Of a DNA stretch of 64,000 nucleotides, positions 34,735 through 45,535 are shown piece by piece. The stretch is from contig JAMJFZ010000705.1 of assembly GCA_026225945.1 (NCBI GenBank), positions 248,001 to 312,000 of the forward strand, read 5' to 3'. How positions within the stretch are numbered: the stretch's first letter is position 1; each line of letters starts with the position of its first letter. The notes below the pieces were generated by a model. The model made no database searches and was not told where the DNA came from. It worked only from the letters and a program-made list of their open reading frames with translations. The position numbers and the translations under genes were made by a program. Origin of the DNA: Cricetomys ansorgei. Its lineage: Eukaryota; Chordata; Mammalia; Rodentia; Nesomyidae.

Positions 34735-34895
34735 TGACCATGGTGTTAAAATATTTCCAACTTGCCACCAAGCCTAATGACGCAAGTTCTATCCCTGGTG
34801 CCTATATGCCGCAAAGAGAACCGACTCCTGCAAGTTTTCCTCTGATCTTCACACATATCTATGCCCCTTTAATCTAAATAAAATGTAAAAATTAT
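34735..34895 (+). mobile_element. B3-type SINE
   Basis: CTTGCCACCAAGCCTAATGA, AAGTTCTATCCCTGGTGCC, GAACCGACTCCTGCAAGTTT, CCTCTGATCTTCACACAT and an AAATAAAATG tail. Confidence 0.75.
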
Positions 34896-35301
34896 ATCAA
34901 GATATTTCCAAATTTCTCTGTACATTTTAGTATATTACTAAAGTTGAGTCATCTTTGATCAACAACACAACTATTTATCATTTCTACCTACCTAAATGAA
35001 ACTAAGTTTCCAAAGTTTCAGCTTTCCCTATCATGTAGTTACATAATTAAATTCCATGTATAGAATACATTTGAGTACCTATTATGAGCAATGCCTTTCA
35101 CTAAGATTTCTTAGTATAATACATACATGTGATTATTGCTCATGACTCTAATGAGATTACAATCAGTGATTATAGTTCAAAATAGTTTAAGAATGCCATC
35201 AGAGAGGGAGGAAAACCATTTCCTATCTTGAGGTCTGAAGAGAGAAAACAGTAGGACCTAAATGGGCACTGGCCTTACACAAGCACAAAAATAGCACTTA
35301 C

Positions 35302-35451
35302 ATGCCATTGTTTCAAGTGTTTTGCTTTCTAAATGAGGCATCTTCCAAAGTGAGTCCATGAAGCTGTCCAGTGATGGATCATTCGTTTTGGTTTTAACTT
35401 CAAACTCATACAGCAGAAGCATTGCCCCACAGTCATCATCTGAGAAGTCTC
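35302..35451 (-). CDS. TEX11: TEX11 coding exon (150 bp, frame-neutral)
   Basis: 150 bases between acceptor TTTCTTTAG and donor CAT/GTAAGTGC. The product reads [20 protein letters not shown], then [19 protein letters not shown] and [11 protein letters not shown], ending with one base of the next codon. The acidic SDDDC stretch and LLLYEFEVK agree with my memory of TEX11. Length is a multiple of three and both boundaries are phase 1, so inclusion or skipping keeps the frame. Confidence 0.94.
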
Positions 35452-35758
35452 CTAAAGAAAAGTGGAAGTGTAACGTTTTTCTGTTACTGTACATTAGCAC
35501 TCTCTCCTAATCTAACCAAACCTGATAGGTTTTCCCAGAAGGGAAAATTAATTTCACTTACAATTTGAACACCATCCCAGTCTCTATCGATAGATTTTCA
35601 ACATTTTAACATCTATAAGCACAACATTACTTTCACTACCCTGCAATGCATTTACCAGCATTTTCTACATATTCTGAAACGTCTTCTGTGGTGCTTGTAA
35701 CTGGCTTGCAAATGTTCTGCTGCTATTGCTAAGATTCTAATTAACATCTAGTATTTAC

Positions 35759-35803
35759 CTGTCTCCTTTGAGGTTGCACCTATGTCCATGCTCACTGTCA
35801 TGG
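35759..35803 (-). CDS. TEX11: TEX11 45-bp micro-exon
   Basis: 45 bases between acceptor TTTAATTCAG and donor ACAG/GTAAATAC. It reads (A)MTVSMDIGATSKET(G) and joins the next exon as SKETGDFSDDD. The other two frames are open or closed by an early TGA, but only this one agrees with both neighbours. Both ends are phase 1, so it can be skipped without frame loss. Small size makes it slightly less secure than its neighbours. Confidence 0.85.
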
Positions 35804-36016
35804 CTGAATTAAACAAAAAAATATGTAATGCTGCATGAAGTAACAGTGGTTTTATTTTGAGCAAAAGAGATTCCAAATTTATTTCATTTATTTAGTCAAT
35901 AGTACGTCTTGGCTTTCATCATAGAAAGAATCTTACCTTCAGATGACATATACCATATTTTGTGAGGCAGTTTTATTTGTTCTCCTTTGAATGGATATTT
36001 AAGGTAGCTGGGTAAG

Positions 36017-36140
36017 TAGCATGACATAGTGGTGCATGGTATGTTCTATACATCTACAGTCTCAGCACTTGTGATGCTGAGAGCAGGAGAATTGGAGTTG
36101 AAGGCCAGCCTGAGCTACAGTGCAAGACTCTGTAAAACAA
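36017..36140 (+). mobile_element. B1-like SINE, old
   Basis: GACATAGTGGTGCATGGTAT, CAGTCTCAGCACTTGTGATG, GAAGGCCAGCCTGAGCTACA and GCAAGACTC. Confidence 0.65.
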
Positions 36141-36274
36141 GTTGTAAGGTATAGAATAATTACAATAAATGGAATGAAGTGTCTCTAAATCTCAACAGTT
36201 TAGATGGAGTCCCGCACACTATTTCCCATTTTAAATAACTATTTGAATAAAGTTCAGAATTATTTGATGTTTTG

Positions 36275-36345
36275 TTTGAGACAGAGTCTCCTTATACAGC
36301 CCAGGTTGGTCAAAAACTACAGCGTGTGCCACCACATTCAGCTAG
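36275..36345 (-). mobile_element. B1 fragment
   Basis: GAGACAGAGTCTCCTTATAC, CCCAGGTTGGTCAAAAACT and GTGTGCCACCACATTCAGCT, a reverse B1 with an internal deletion. Confidence 0.65.
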
Positions 36346-36439
36346 AGTTCACAATCTAAAGCCAACTTTTTGTTCACTGAATATTCTCACTTAAGTACAT
36401 AAGCTGCAAAATAGCAAATGGCTAACTCAGTCATAAATA

Positions 36440-37050
36440 AAGTACTTGATGAGTTGTTATGTGATGCTATTCCTGGGAAGATGTGAGCAAACATCTACTC
36501 ATGTCAGGGAACTGAAGACAGGCCAAAGTAAGGATACTACCAAAGATCAACTTGGTAAACCAAAGGAATTTATTGGTATCACTTACAGAAATAGTATTGA
36601 GGGAATACTTACAGGAGTAGAAATGACTCAAAGACACCTGCATCACCAAAAGTACACCCCAGCATGAGTGACAGCTCAGAAAAACTGAAAATCTGCAGTG
36701 TGTTGCACAAGCTACAAGGTTGTAGAGTGTCCTTTCCAGGTAGCTCAGTTAGTCTGAGCATCTTCTAGGCAGCTTGCTAGCCTCTGCTTCTTCCAAGCAG
36801 CTCAGCTTGAGTGTCTCTTAGCAGTCTTTACTCCTTATATGTACTTGGGGAGGAAGGGATCTGTAGCAATACACCTATGGTGTCACTCTGCAAGGAGACA
36901 TGGAGGCATTTTCATAGGCTCAGACCCTGCCAAACCTCGGCAGAGGGAACCACAATCATGACATGTGCCATACTGGACAGTGGAACCCATTCATCTGAGC
37001 TCAGGTGTTTTTATTGACACAGAACTCCTCAGGTTTCTTCTGATACCACA
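36440..37050. mobile_element. LTR-like rodent repeat
   Basis: Contains ACTTACAGGAGTAGAAATGA, CAAAGACACCTGCATCACCA and CAGCATGAGTGACAGCTCAG, strings I associate with a rodent retroviral LTR. The 73-codon frame inside is incidental. A degenerate ACATCCTGT-type short repeat follows at about 37300-37470. Confidence 0.45.
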
Positions 37051-37744
37051 TGTAGATCATGTGCAATCAAACATCACCCACATAAATCCAACACCTGCAG
37101 ACAATACAAATCGCCAAGACCTAAGTAGCCCCTCACCCAACAGTGCACAAAAAACAATGTTTTTAAACACAACTGAAAATAAACTTCTAGATCAGAGATC
37201 TAGAGAATCTGGTCAGTTTCAGGGAACTCCTGAAGCCAGAGTTGTTTACTTCCTGATATAAAGGAGTTTCCCTGCAGCAGCAACGTTTTACTTTCCGTTA
37301 GAACATCCTGTTGTTTCACCTCCCTACAAACATCCTGTGCCTTAATGACCTCCCTCCTTAGGATATCCTCATGTTTTACTTGCCTTTGAATATATATCTT
37401 GTCTTAAAATATCCGGTTGTTGCATCCCCTTTAACATCCTGTGTTTTTATGAGCTTCCTTCCAAGATGGAAATTTTTAATCTTGGAAGAAACTGCTACAC
37501 AATAGAGTGCCCTTTCTACACAATAGAGTGCCCCTTTCTAAAACTGCTTGGAAGCAGAAGTATTTCAGAGTTTTCTAGATCTTGAATACTTCTATATCTA
37601 TAATCAGATATATTGAGAATTAGACAAAATCTAAAGACAAAATTCATTTATGTTTTGTTATATGTCTATGCAGAGCACGAAGGTAATTTTGTATATTAGT
37701 CTTTTCTATCCTTCTCCTTCCCTTCTCTCTTTCTTCTTTTCCCT

Positions 37745-37920
37745 ATTTATTTGTGTGTGTATGTATATGTATGCATGTGAGCACTGTGGGCATGTGAAGT
37801 TCAGAGGACAACTTGCATGAGTTGTTTCTCTTCACCTAACATATGGGTCCTGGGGATTAAACTCAGGTCATCAGGATTGATGACAAGCCCTTTTATGTAT
37901 TGAGCCACTCTGCTGGATTT
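37745..37920 (-). mobile_element. B3-type SINE
   Basis: GTGAAGTTCAGAGGACAACT, GAGTTGTTTCTCTTCACC, GGGGATTAAACTCAGGTCAT and TATTGAGCCACTCTGCTGG, with a GT-rich left side. Confidence 0.78.
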
Positions 37921-37934
37921 CCCCTCCCTTTTTT

Positions 37935-38037
37935 AGACAGGGTTTTTGTATGCAGCCAAGGTTGGACTTGAATTCATGGTCCTTAGCTCCCCACCTCTTG
38001 AATACTAGAATTATAGGTGTGTACCAATGTACCCAGC
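37935..38037 (-). mobile_element. B1 SINE
   Basis: TTAGACAGGGTTTTTGTATG, GTTGGACTTGAATTCATGGT and AGAATTATAGGTGTGTACCA. Confidence 0.65.
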
Positions 38038-38989
38038 TTATATATTTTCAGTACACTTTTGTTTTGACTGTGACTGGTCACATGAGGTCAAATGTGGAAT
38101 TTTCTATTTGTGGAATTATGTCTGTTCTAAAATGTTTTAGATTTTGGAGAATTTTGTGATTTGGATTTTCAGATTTCAACCTGTAAAATAAATCATAATT
38201 TATAATCACTGCCAATAAATAATCAAAAAACTTCTATACCTGTTATTACCAGTACTGAAGTTAGAACATGTTATATATAACCCACAGTTATATGTTACCT
38301 CCTAAATAATACTATCATGAAATTTAAAGAAACTTTAGTGGGTCCTTCCAATTCTGCATAATTTTCCAAATGAGTTTTCTGTTTGCAGAGCATGTTCATT
38401 TCTTCAATTCTTTTTCATTTTTTTTTTTTTTTACTTTTGCAACCAACATTTTCTGTTCTTTTTTTTCCCTTTTGCTCCTTCCTAGCTTCAATCACCATAA
38501 CCCCTTTCCAGGACAGTACAACACTTGCTAGGAACAATGGAGTGAGGACCAGAATAACAACTGTTCTATGGAAATCATGAGGGTATTTTTCAGCCCATTT
38601 TACAACACACTCAATCCAAACCTTTCTACCAAACATCTTTTAACAGTCCTAAGAAAACTCAGGCCCCAGTAGTGATCCCTAACTTGGTCCTAGGATTGTT
38701 AGTGAGCCAATGACAAAGTCAGATGGTCTTTCATTGTCTTCTTTTATATATGATTCATTTCTTTTTTTAATCATTAAAATTAGAGCTTTATTTTTGAAGT
38801 ATATTTTTACTTGAAAGAATAAATAACAAAACGTTGAAATTCAAATTTAGATATCTGGCTAGACATTTTACACAAAATTAACAGGAGAAAGCTGTTACTT
38901 TAAGATCAATGGCATTATTTCTGTCAATGTTAAAATTTGAGATTTCAAGCAAATGTTTGAATTACTCTTTTCTAGATTTATTTATGTTT

Positions 38990-39195
38990 ATTTCATGTTT
39001 ATGGGTGATTTGCTTGCATATATGTCTGTGTACTATGTGTATGCCTGGTAGCCGTGTAGGCCAGACAAAGGTGTTGGATTCACTGGAACTAGAATTACAG
39101 ATAGTTGTGAGCTTCCATGTGGATATTGGAAATTGAATCCTGGTCCTCTGGAGAAACAGTTAGTGCTCTTAATCTCTGAGCCATATTTCTAGCCC
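38990..39195 (-). mobile_element. B2/B3-type SINE
   Basis: GAACTAGAATTACAGATAGT, TGTGAGCTTCCATGTGGATA and TTAGTGCTCTTAATCTCTGA followed by GCCATATTTCTAGCCC, in reverse. Confidence 0.78.
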
Positions 39196-40469
39196 AAATG
39201 TTTGAATTTTAAAGTACTGTCTTTATCACTATTAGATGAGAGATCACTAAAGAATATAGATTTTTTTCTGAGATTAGTGATATTAACAAATACCAATATT
39301 TATTGCTAAAATTTTAATATATAACAAATATAAATATTTTATTGTATAAATTAATGTGCCAATGTTTCAACAATTTTCAGAATTAGGGAATTAATATTTC
39401 CCAAATGACAATGTATAGTAGTACTACATTGATAAAATGGTTAGTAAAAAATTTATTCAGAGTATCAAACACTGGATTTTAGTGTAACTGCATGCAAACA
39501 GCATGGAATTGTTTTAGATTCGACATCACAAGCAATTAAAATAACTATCAATTGAATTTTAGTATAATATTAAAAATACATCCACAATTATCTGAAAAAG
39601 TTGTTAAAATGCTCCTCTCAAATACAGTTAGATAAAAGTAGCAAGTTCTAGTGTTCAATGGCGTGATGAGTTAACTCATCATAGTTAATAGTTAATAATA
39701 TCCTATATATAATTTATTAATAGCCAGAAGAGAAGAACCTGAAGTCTTTAAACAAAGTAATAAGGAAATATAAATGAAATTACCCTAATTTGATTAGCGA
39801 ATACTGTACTGATATGACTTATACATAAATAGCACTGAAATAAAGATATAATGAAATGGAAAATATCTCATGTTCATAAATTAGAAGATTTAACATTGTT
39901 AAGACGGTAACACCTTCCCAAGTGATCTGCAGATTGAATACAATCTCATCAGAATCCCAGATGTGGATATTTCCCTCAAGAAACTGACAGATTGATTCAA
40001 AACTTCATACAGAAATTCAGCTGACACAGAATAACCAAAATAATTTTGAAAGAATATAAACACTGATTGGCTAAATCTTCCTGATTTCAAAAGTTTACTA
40101 CAAAGAAATGAAAAGATGGATGTTATGGCACTGTCATAAGGACAGGAGTATACACCAATGAGATCTAATTGATAACCCAGAAATACAGACATGTACATAT
40201 AACGAACTAATTTTTCACATGTGAGAAAAGACCATCCATAGGGGATGGTTAGTCTTTGAAACAAAAATTTCTGTGAGAAGTAGACAATTACATGATAAAG
40301 AATAAAATTGGAATTGTACCTGATACCACATATAAAAATTAACTCAAAATGAACTCAAGCCTTTTTTCATAGAACTGGGTGAATTCTAGTTACCATGTTA
40401 GGGGTTATTATAAGGTGAGCCTAACCTTTCTTTTTTTGTTTCTTGTTTCATACTAGCTCACCCACCCTT

Positions 40470-40560
40470 TCACCTTCTGCCATGTTATGCTCTCATTTGA
40501 TGCCTCCACTGATTTTGGACTCCCAGCCTCCAGAACTATGAGCCAATTACATAGTAGACA
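40470..40560 (+). mobile_element. MST/MLT-like LTR fragment
   Basis: CACCTTCTGCCATGTTATGC, GATTTTGGACTCCCAGCCTC and CAGAACTATGAGCCAATTAC match the right half of mammalian MaLR LTRs. Confidence 0.65.
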
Positions 40561-40628
40561 ATAGCCATCTGAAAAGAAAAACGCATATCATTGGTCAAGA
40601 GAAAAAGTAGTTATCAGAATAAAACAAA

Positions 40629-40795
40629 GCTTGTCGGGTGGTAGTGGTGACACATGCCTTTAATCTCAGCATTCAGGAGGCAGAGGCAGGCAGATCTCTG
40701 AGTTAGAGGCCAGCCTAGTCTACAGAGTGAGTTCCAGGAAAGCCAGGGCAACACAGAGAAACTCTGTCTCAAAAAACAAAAACCAACCAAACAAA
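40629..40795 (+). mobile_element. B1 SINE
   Basis: Well preserved: GGTAGTGGTGACACATGCCT, TTAATCTCAGCATTCAGGAG, GAGGCCAGCCTAGTCTACAG, GTGAGTTCCAGGAAAGCCAG and CTCTGTCTCAAAAAAC with an A-rich tail. Confidence 0.9.
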
Positions 40796-41524
40796 TATTG
40801 CCCCATCTCCCCAAAAAAGGAAAAATTAAAGCCACCATAAGCTACTACTATACACTCACTAGAATGGCTGGAATAAAAAAAAATGCTAAGTAGGTAAAGA
40901 AATTTGAAGCTCTGTACCCACTAATAGGAATGTAAAATTGTGCAACTGCTTTAACATTTTGGCAGTTTCTCAAATGATTAAGCATAGTTATCATATCATT
41001 AGCAATTCTAGATCTAGGTATGCACCCAAGAAAAGTAAAAATTTGTACAGACAAAAACTTCTATATAATTATTTATAGCATCATTGCTTATAATTACCAT
41101 AAGATAGAAACAAGCTAAATTTCTATCAGTAGATAAATAAAACATTAACTGTGTACAATGGAATATTTGACTATGAAAAGTAATGCAATGCTGATACTTG
41201 CTACAAAATGGGAAAACTTTGAAAATACGGAAGTCTATATTAAATAAGCCAGTCATAAGCTATACATATTATATAATTCCATCTATATGAAACATTTAGA
41301 ATATGCAGATCTATTTGAATAGAACATAAACTAGTGGTTCAGAAAATGCAAGTGTTGATAAAAGGTTCAAAGTTTCTTTCTGAAGTAATGGAATGCTCAA
41401 ATATTAACTGACTGTGCTTGCACATATCTGAATATAGTAAAGTCTATTGAATTATACAATTTATGAGTCAATTGAATGACATGAGTTACATCCCAATACA
41501 TTCATTTTTTTCAACACATTTTCA

Positions 41525-41740
41525 AAGATTTAAATAATTTATTTGTATGTGTGTGTATGTGTGTGTGTGTATCTTTGTATGTGTGTGTGTGTGTCTGAAG
41601 AAGCCAGAAAAAGCCTTCAGATCCCTTGGTGTTATATCTGCAGGAAGCTAAGAACTGCCAATGTGGGTGTCAGGAAATGTACTTGAATCCTCTGAAAATC
41701 AGCAAGTATTCTTGACTGTCAAGCCATCTCTCCAGCCTCC
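41525..41740 (-). mobile_element. B2/B3-type SINE with GT-rich flank
   Basis: A GTGTATGTGTGTG run at 41548-41594, then CTTCAGATCCCTTGGTGTTA, CCAATGTGGGTGTCAGGAAA and GTCAAGCCATCTCTCCAGCC. Confidence 0.75.
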
Positions 41741-42189
41741 AACATCTGTTTTTTAAATTGAATTCAGTATATCCTATTGTGCTTGATTTCTTTTCATCAT
41801 GATAATGCCTGTGATTTTCATCTATATTTTTGCATGGACCAGAGACTATTTGCTTTTGCTGCTTTGCAGTATTCCATTATACAAATACAATTCAATTTAT
41901 TTAATTCATTCTTCTGTTGACATAGTTATTTCAAACTTTTAGCTCTCATGAATAGAAATATTGTGAAGATTCTTGTGCATATTTTAGTGAATAGATACAT
42001 TCATTCCGCTTGAATATATGCTTTTGGATGAGATTGCAAGGTCATTGCTAAGATGTGTGCATGTCAGGTTTTAGTAGATACCACTAAACAGTTTTCTAAA
42101 GTGATTTTAGCAATTGCCTGCCTCCCAGCAGTGCATCAGATTTTTCAGTTGCTACCCATCCTTATTAACAATTAAAAAAAAATCTTTTA

Positions 42190-42362
42190 AACTTGCTATC
42201 ACAGGGGTGGGGCATGCATGCCCTGGTGTGCATGTGGAGGTCATGTTTGTGCAGTCAGTTCTCTTCTACCTTTCCATAAGTTCTGGAGATTGAATTCAAG
42301 CCATTGAACTTGGATGGTTGTGCAGCATGCGCTTTTACCCATGGAGCCATCTTGCCAGTCCA
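42190..42362 (-). mobile_element. B3-type SINE
   Basis: GTGTGCATGTGGAGGTCATG, CAGTCAGTTCTCTTCTACC, GGAGATTGAATTCAAGCCAT and CCCATGGAGCCATCTTGCCA, in reverse. Confidence 0.75.
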
Positions 42363-42404
42363 ACAGTTGGTATTTTGATCTTAGGAACTTCAATGTGTAT
42401 GCAG

Positions 42405-42790
42405 TGTGTGGTGTTTTAAATAAGAAATGTCTCCCATGGGCTCATGGATTTGAACAATTAATCCTAATTGGTGGTACTATTTGAAAAAGTTTATAAAACC
42501 TTTAGGAGATGTAGCCCTTGGAAAAAGTATGCCATTGAGGACAGGCTTTGAGGGTATATGGTCTTGCCCTGCTTCCTGTTCTTCGTCTCTGCTTCTGTGT
42601 GAGGATGAAAATATGATCAGACAGCTTCCCAATTCCACCAACAGGAATTCTCTACCTGTTGCCATGTCTTCTTCACTATGATGGACAGTATCCCTTTGGA
42701 ACTATAAGCCTAAAGATTCCCTATTCTCCTCTAAGTATCTTTTGGTCATGACATTTTATCACAATAGAATGTAATCAATACATGGTGGTG
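42405..42790 (+). mobile_element. MaLR-like LTR copy inside L1
   Basis: Same family as 18676-19022: GTCTCCCATGGGCTCATGGA, TTTAGGAGATGTAGCCCTTG, CACTATGATGGACAGTATCC and TTTTGGTCATGACATTTTAT. Confidence 0.6.
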
Positions 42791-43179
42791 TTATATTTTT
42801 ACTTCTAATTTTTATTTCCTCGATGAATAATGACATCGAGCATATTTTCCTTTGCTTGTTGACTACATGGATATTTTCTTTCGTGACGTTTCCATTTAAT
42901 TCTTCTGCCTATTTTGTATTAGGTTGTCTTGTTGACTTGGAGTCTGGAATTTGTCAGATTTTATGTATTGCCTTCTTCCTATTTGTGGATTGTACTTTAA
43001 TCGGTGGCAGCTTTTGACAATCTGAAACCGTAGCTACAATCTTAACTGTAGCAAAGTGTATTTTATTGTTATTTTCTCATATAGATGATAATTCTTTACA
43101 TTCTCAAGGTCATGCAGGTATTGTTTTATGACTTTTCTTAGAAATCTTATTGTTTAATGCTATGATACATCATCATTTG

Positions 43180-43297
43180 AGATCGAATCTTTCCATATTG
43201 CCCAGGATGGCCTTGAACTCCTGGTCTTCAGTGATTCTTCTGCCTCAGCCTCCTGAGTAGCCATGATTACAGAATGTGCCAATTTATTCAGCTTATC
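43180..43297 (-). mobile_element. B1/Alu-like SINE, old
   Basis: CATATTGCCCAGGATGGCCT, TTGAACTCCTGGTCTTCAG and CTCAGCCTCCTGAGTAGCCA. Confidence 0.72.
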
Positions 43298-44879
43298 TCA
43301 AATCAGTGTTTATATATGATGTGAAGGAGGGGTCAAGATTAGTTTTTTCCCATATTGACATAAAATTATTCCAACATTTTAATATAAAACAAGAGCAACA
43401 AAATAAACCTTTCCCTGCTGCAAAGCATTAGACATGTTTGTTGCATATCAAATCACTATTTGTGTCTATTTTTGGATTTTATTCTGAATTCTCTGTTTTG
43501 TGCTGTAAGTCCTAAGACTCTATCTTTTCACTATTGTCTTTTGTAACTCCATAAAAATGTTCATGACATCCTGTCAATTTCTGCAATTAAATAAGTTGGG
43601 ATTTTTACTGGGATTTCTTAAATCTATGGATCAAATTGGAGAAAACAGCATAATAATGCTGACTTTTCTATCCCATGAACATTTTATATAATATGTGTAT
43701 ATACATATACACACCCATATGATCTTCAGTTATTTAGGTTTTGAAAAACTTCCAGTGTTTTAAAAAACAGTATAGAGGTCTTCTACATCTTTCCTTATAG
43801 GTTAATTTCTAAATATTTAATGGATTTTGATGCTACTTAAAGTGGTATTTCAAAAGTTTTTTCAATCATTTTTTGCTAAAATATAGAAGTAGAATTAATT
43901 TTGTATGGTGACCTGTATTTACTAACCATACCAAATTTACTTATTTTTTCCCAACATTAATAAAAATAAAACACAGATACTGAAAGCCACATCATCTGTG
44001 TGCCTGTATGTCTATGCATATGCACATAGACACATATGCACTTACAGTTTTAACACTTCTCTGAAAATTTTAATTTACTCCAACATAGAAAGCTGAACAT
44101 AAGTCAGCACTTAATTTACATTCTATGTAAAACAGTAGATGAACACAGTGAACTATGCCTAGCTGTACTATGCTGCATAGGAATATATAAAGCACATGTA
44201 AGTGTACAACTCAAATTTGTATCAGCCACTTCATTCACTGCACATGTTATGAACTATATCCATCTACGTCTATGGCTACAATTTCCCCTCAGATTTCAGA
44301 TACTCCTTCTATTACTTCATTTTTCACAAGTTGAAATTCTTCTGATATCTTTTTCCACAAATAGCCATCAGGTCTGCTTCAAGCCAAAATGCCATATTTA
44401 TTGTAGTATTGATGTATTTTAGTCATTTAACATATACCAAACTGTGATATAATATTATTAGGTTGTTATCATTATAAGATGTGTTGTTAAGTTCTCATGT
44501 ATGTTCCTAATACCATTTTTTCCCACAGCTCCTTAGAATTTATTAGACACATTTGCATGGTAGACTCATTTTTAGTAACACATATGTCATGCTATGGCAG
44601 AAATCACAATACATGTAAAGTATACACATAATTGCTAATTTATATACCCATGAAAATAAAAGTTCTTAACTATATCACAGTATTTTACATAATATTTTTG
44701 TCTTTAATATTGTGTCCAAGTCAAAAAAGTATTTTTCAAAGTTATTTAAGTCAGACTTTTTCCTCAGCTCCTTCAGTATGTTTGTATGGTTAATTTTTTT
44801 ATATAGCCAATATGAGTTTTATATATAGTTATATGAGTTTTGAAAGTATCTGCATATGTAAAGGTGTATGTATATACTA

Positions 44880-45099
44880 TTCCAGCTCCTTGCAAAGCAG
44901 CCTTTCACCCTATTTTACTTCTTATATTGCCCCTTTATAGTGAATTCATCTCATGGCAAACCTCTGGCAATCACTAAAGTATTTTTTGTTACTATACTTT
45001 TATTTATTCCAGGATATTGAACAAATGTAATTATATCCATAGATATATCATTATATATATAATATATAGTATATGGTATATAATACACACACACACACA

Positions 45100-45135
<36 letters not shown>

Positions 45136-45340
45136 CACATTCTGGCATTTTTTAACTTAGCAAATACATTTAATATCAATTTACTGCTGAATAGTATTTC
45201 ATTGCACAGGTGTACCAGAGTTCATTTATCCATTTCAGTTTACCTTCTGTGTTCCTGTTGGAGTTATATGGCCATATCATAAGAATGGCAGATTGGTCAG
45301 TTCTCTATGATACTTTCAACGTCATGGTGTATAGAAAGTG
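44880..45340. mobile_element. L1M-like 3' fragment with microsatellite
   Basis: CTCTGGCAATCACTAAAGTA and AGTATTTCATTGCACAGGTG with ATATGGCCATATCATAAGAA resemble old L1 3' sequence. It is split by the compound microsatellite at 45084-45137. Confidence 0.4.
45084..45137. repeat. Compound (CA)n(TG)n(TA)n microsatellite
   Basis: A CA run passes through CATG into a TG run and then a TA run. The CA and TG halves are reverse complements, so the tract is a near-perfect inverted repeat about the CATG centre. Confidence 0.93.
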
Positions 45341-45439
45341 CTCCATTTTTATGATTTCTTTAGAGAGGTAGAACTCCCAACCAATACATATATGCAGGGC
45401 AGCGAGCATTCACTCTACTTTCCAATACAGAAATTAATG

Positions 45440-45535
45440 CTGAGAGTTAAGTATGACAGTACAGCACTCAGGAGGCTGAAGCAGGAAGAATTCAAGTTCA
45501 GGCAAGCTTGGAAATTAAGGTTGAAAGATTGAATA
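45440..45535 (+). mobile_element. B1-like fragment
   Basis: CAGCACTCAGGAGGCTGAAG, GCAGGAAGAATTCAAGTTCA and GGCAAGCTTGGAAATTAAG, a diverged B1 body. Confidence 0.5.

Larger units (their letters stand above)
39720..41500 (+). mobile_element. L1 ORF2 to 3' remnant, interrupted
   Basis: Sense L1 order: GATCTGCAGATTGAATACAA, TCTCATCAGAATCCCAGATG, a segment around GAATATAAACACTGATTGGC, and beyond a B1 the strings TTTCTATCAGTAGATAAATA and GTGTACAATGGAATATTTGA. Stops occur in every frame. The 121-codon minus frame at 39899-40264 is an antisense shadow. An MST/MLT-like LTR piece (40470-40560) and a B1 are inserted. Confidence 0.65.
41760..43965 (-). mobile_element. L1 remnant, antisense, interrupted by three insertions
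   Basis: Antisense L1 strings in order: TGCTTTGCAGTATTCCATTA, AACAGTTTTCTAAAGTGATT, CCTCCCAGCAGTGCATCAGA, a GATGAATAATGACATCGAGC segment, then GGGATTTTTACTGGGATTTC and TTTAGGTTTTGAAAAACTTC. It is interrupted by a B3-type SINE (42190-42360), a MaLR-like LTR (42405-42790) and a B1-like SINE (43180-43297). No intact ORF2. Confidence 0.7.

Noticed and set aside
39899..40264. 121-codon minus-strand frame
   Set aside because: Antisense shadow of an L1 ORF2 remnant.
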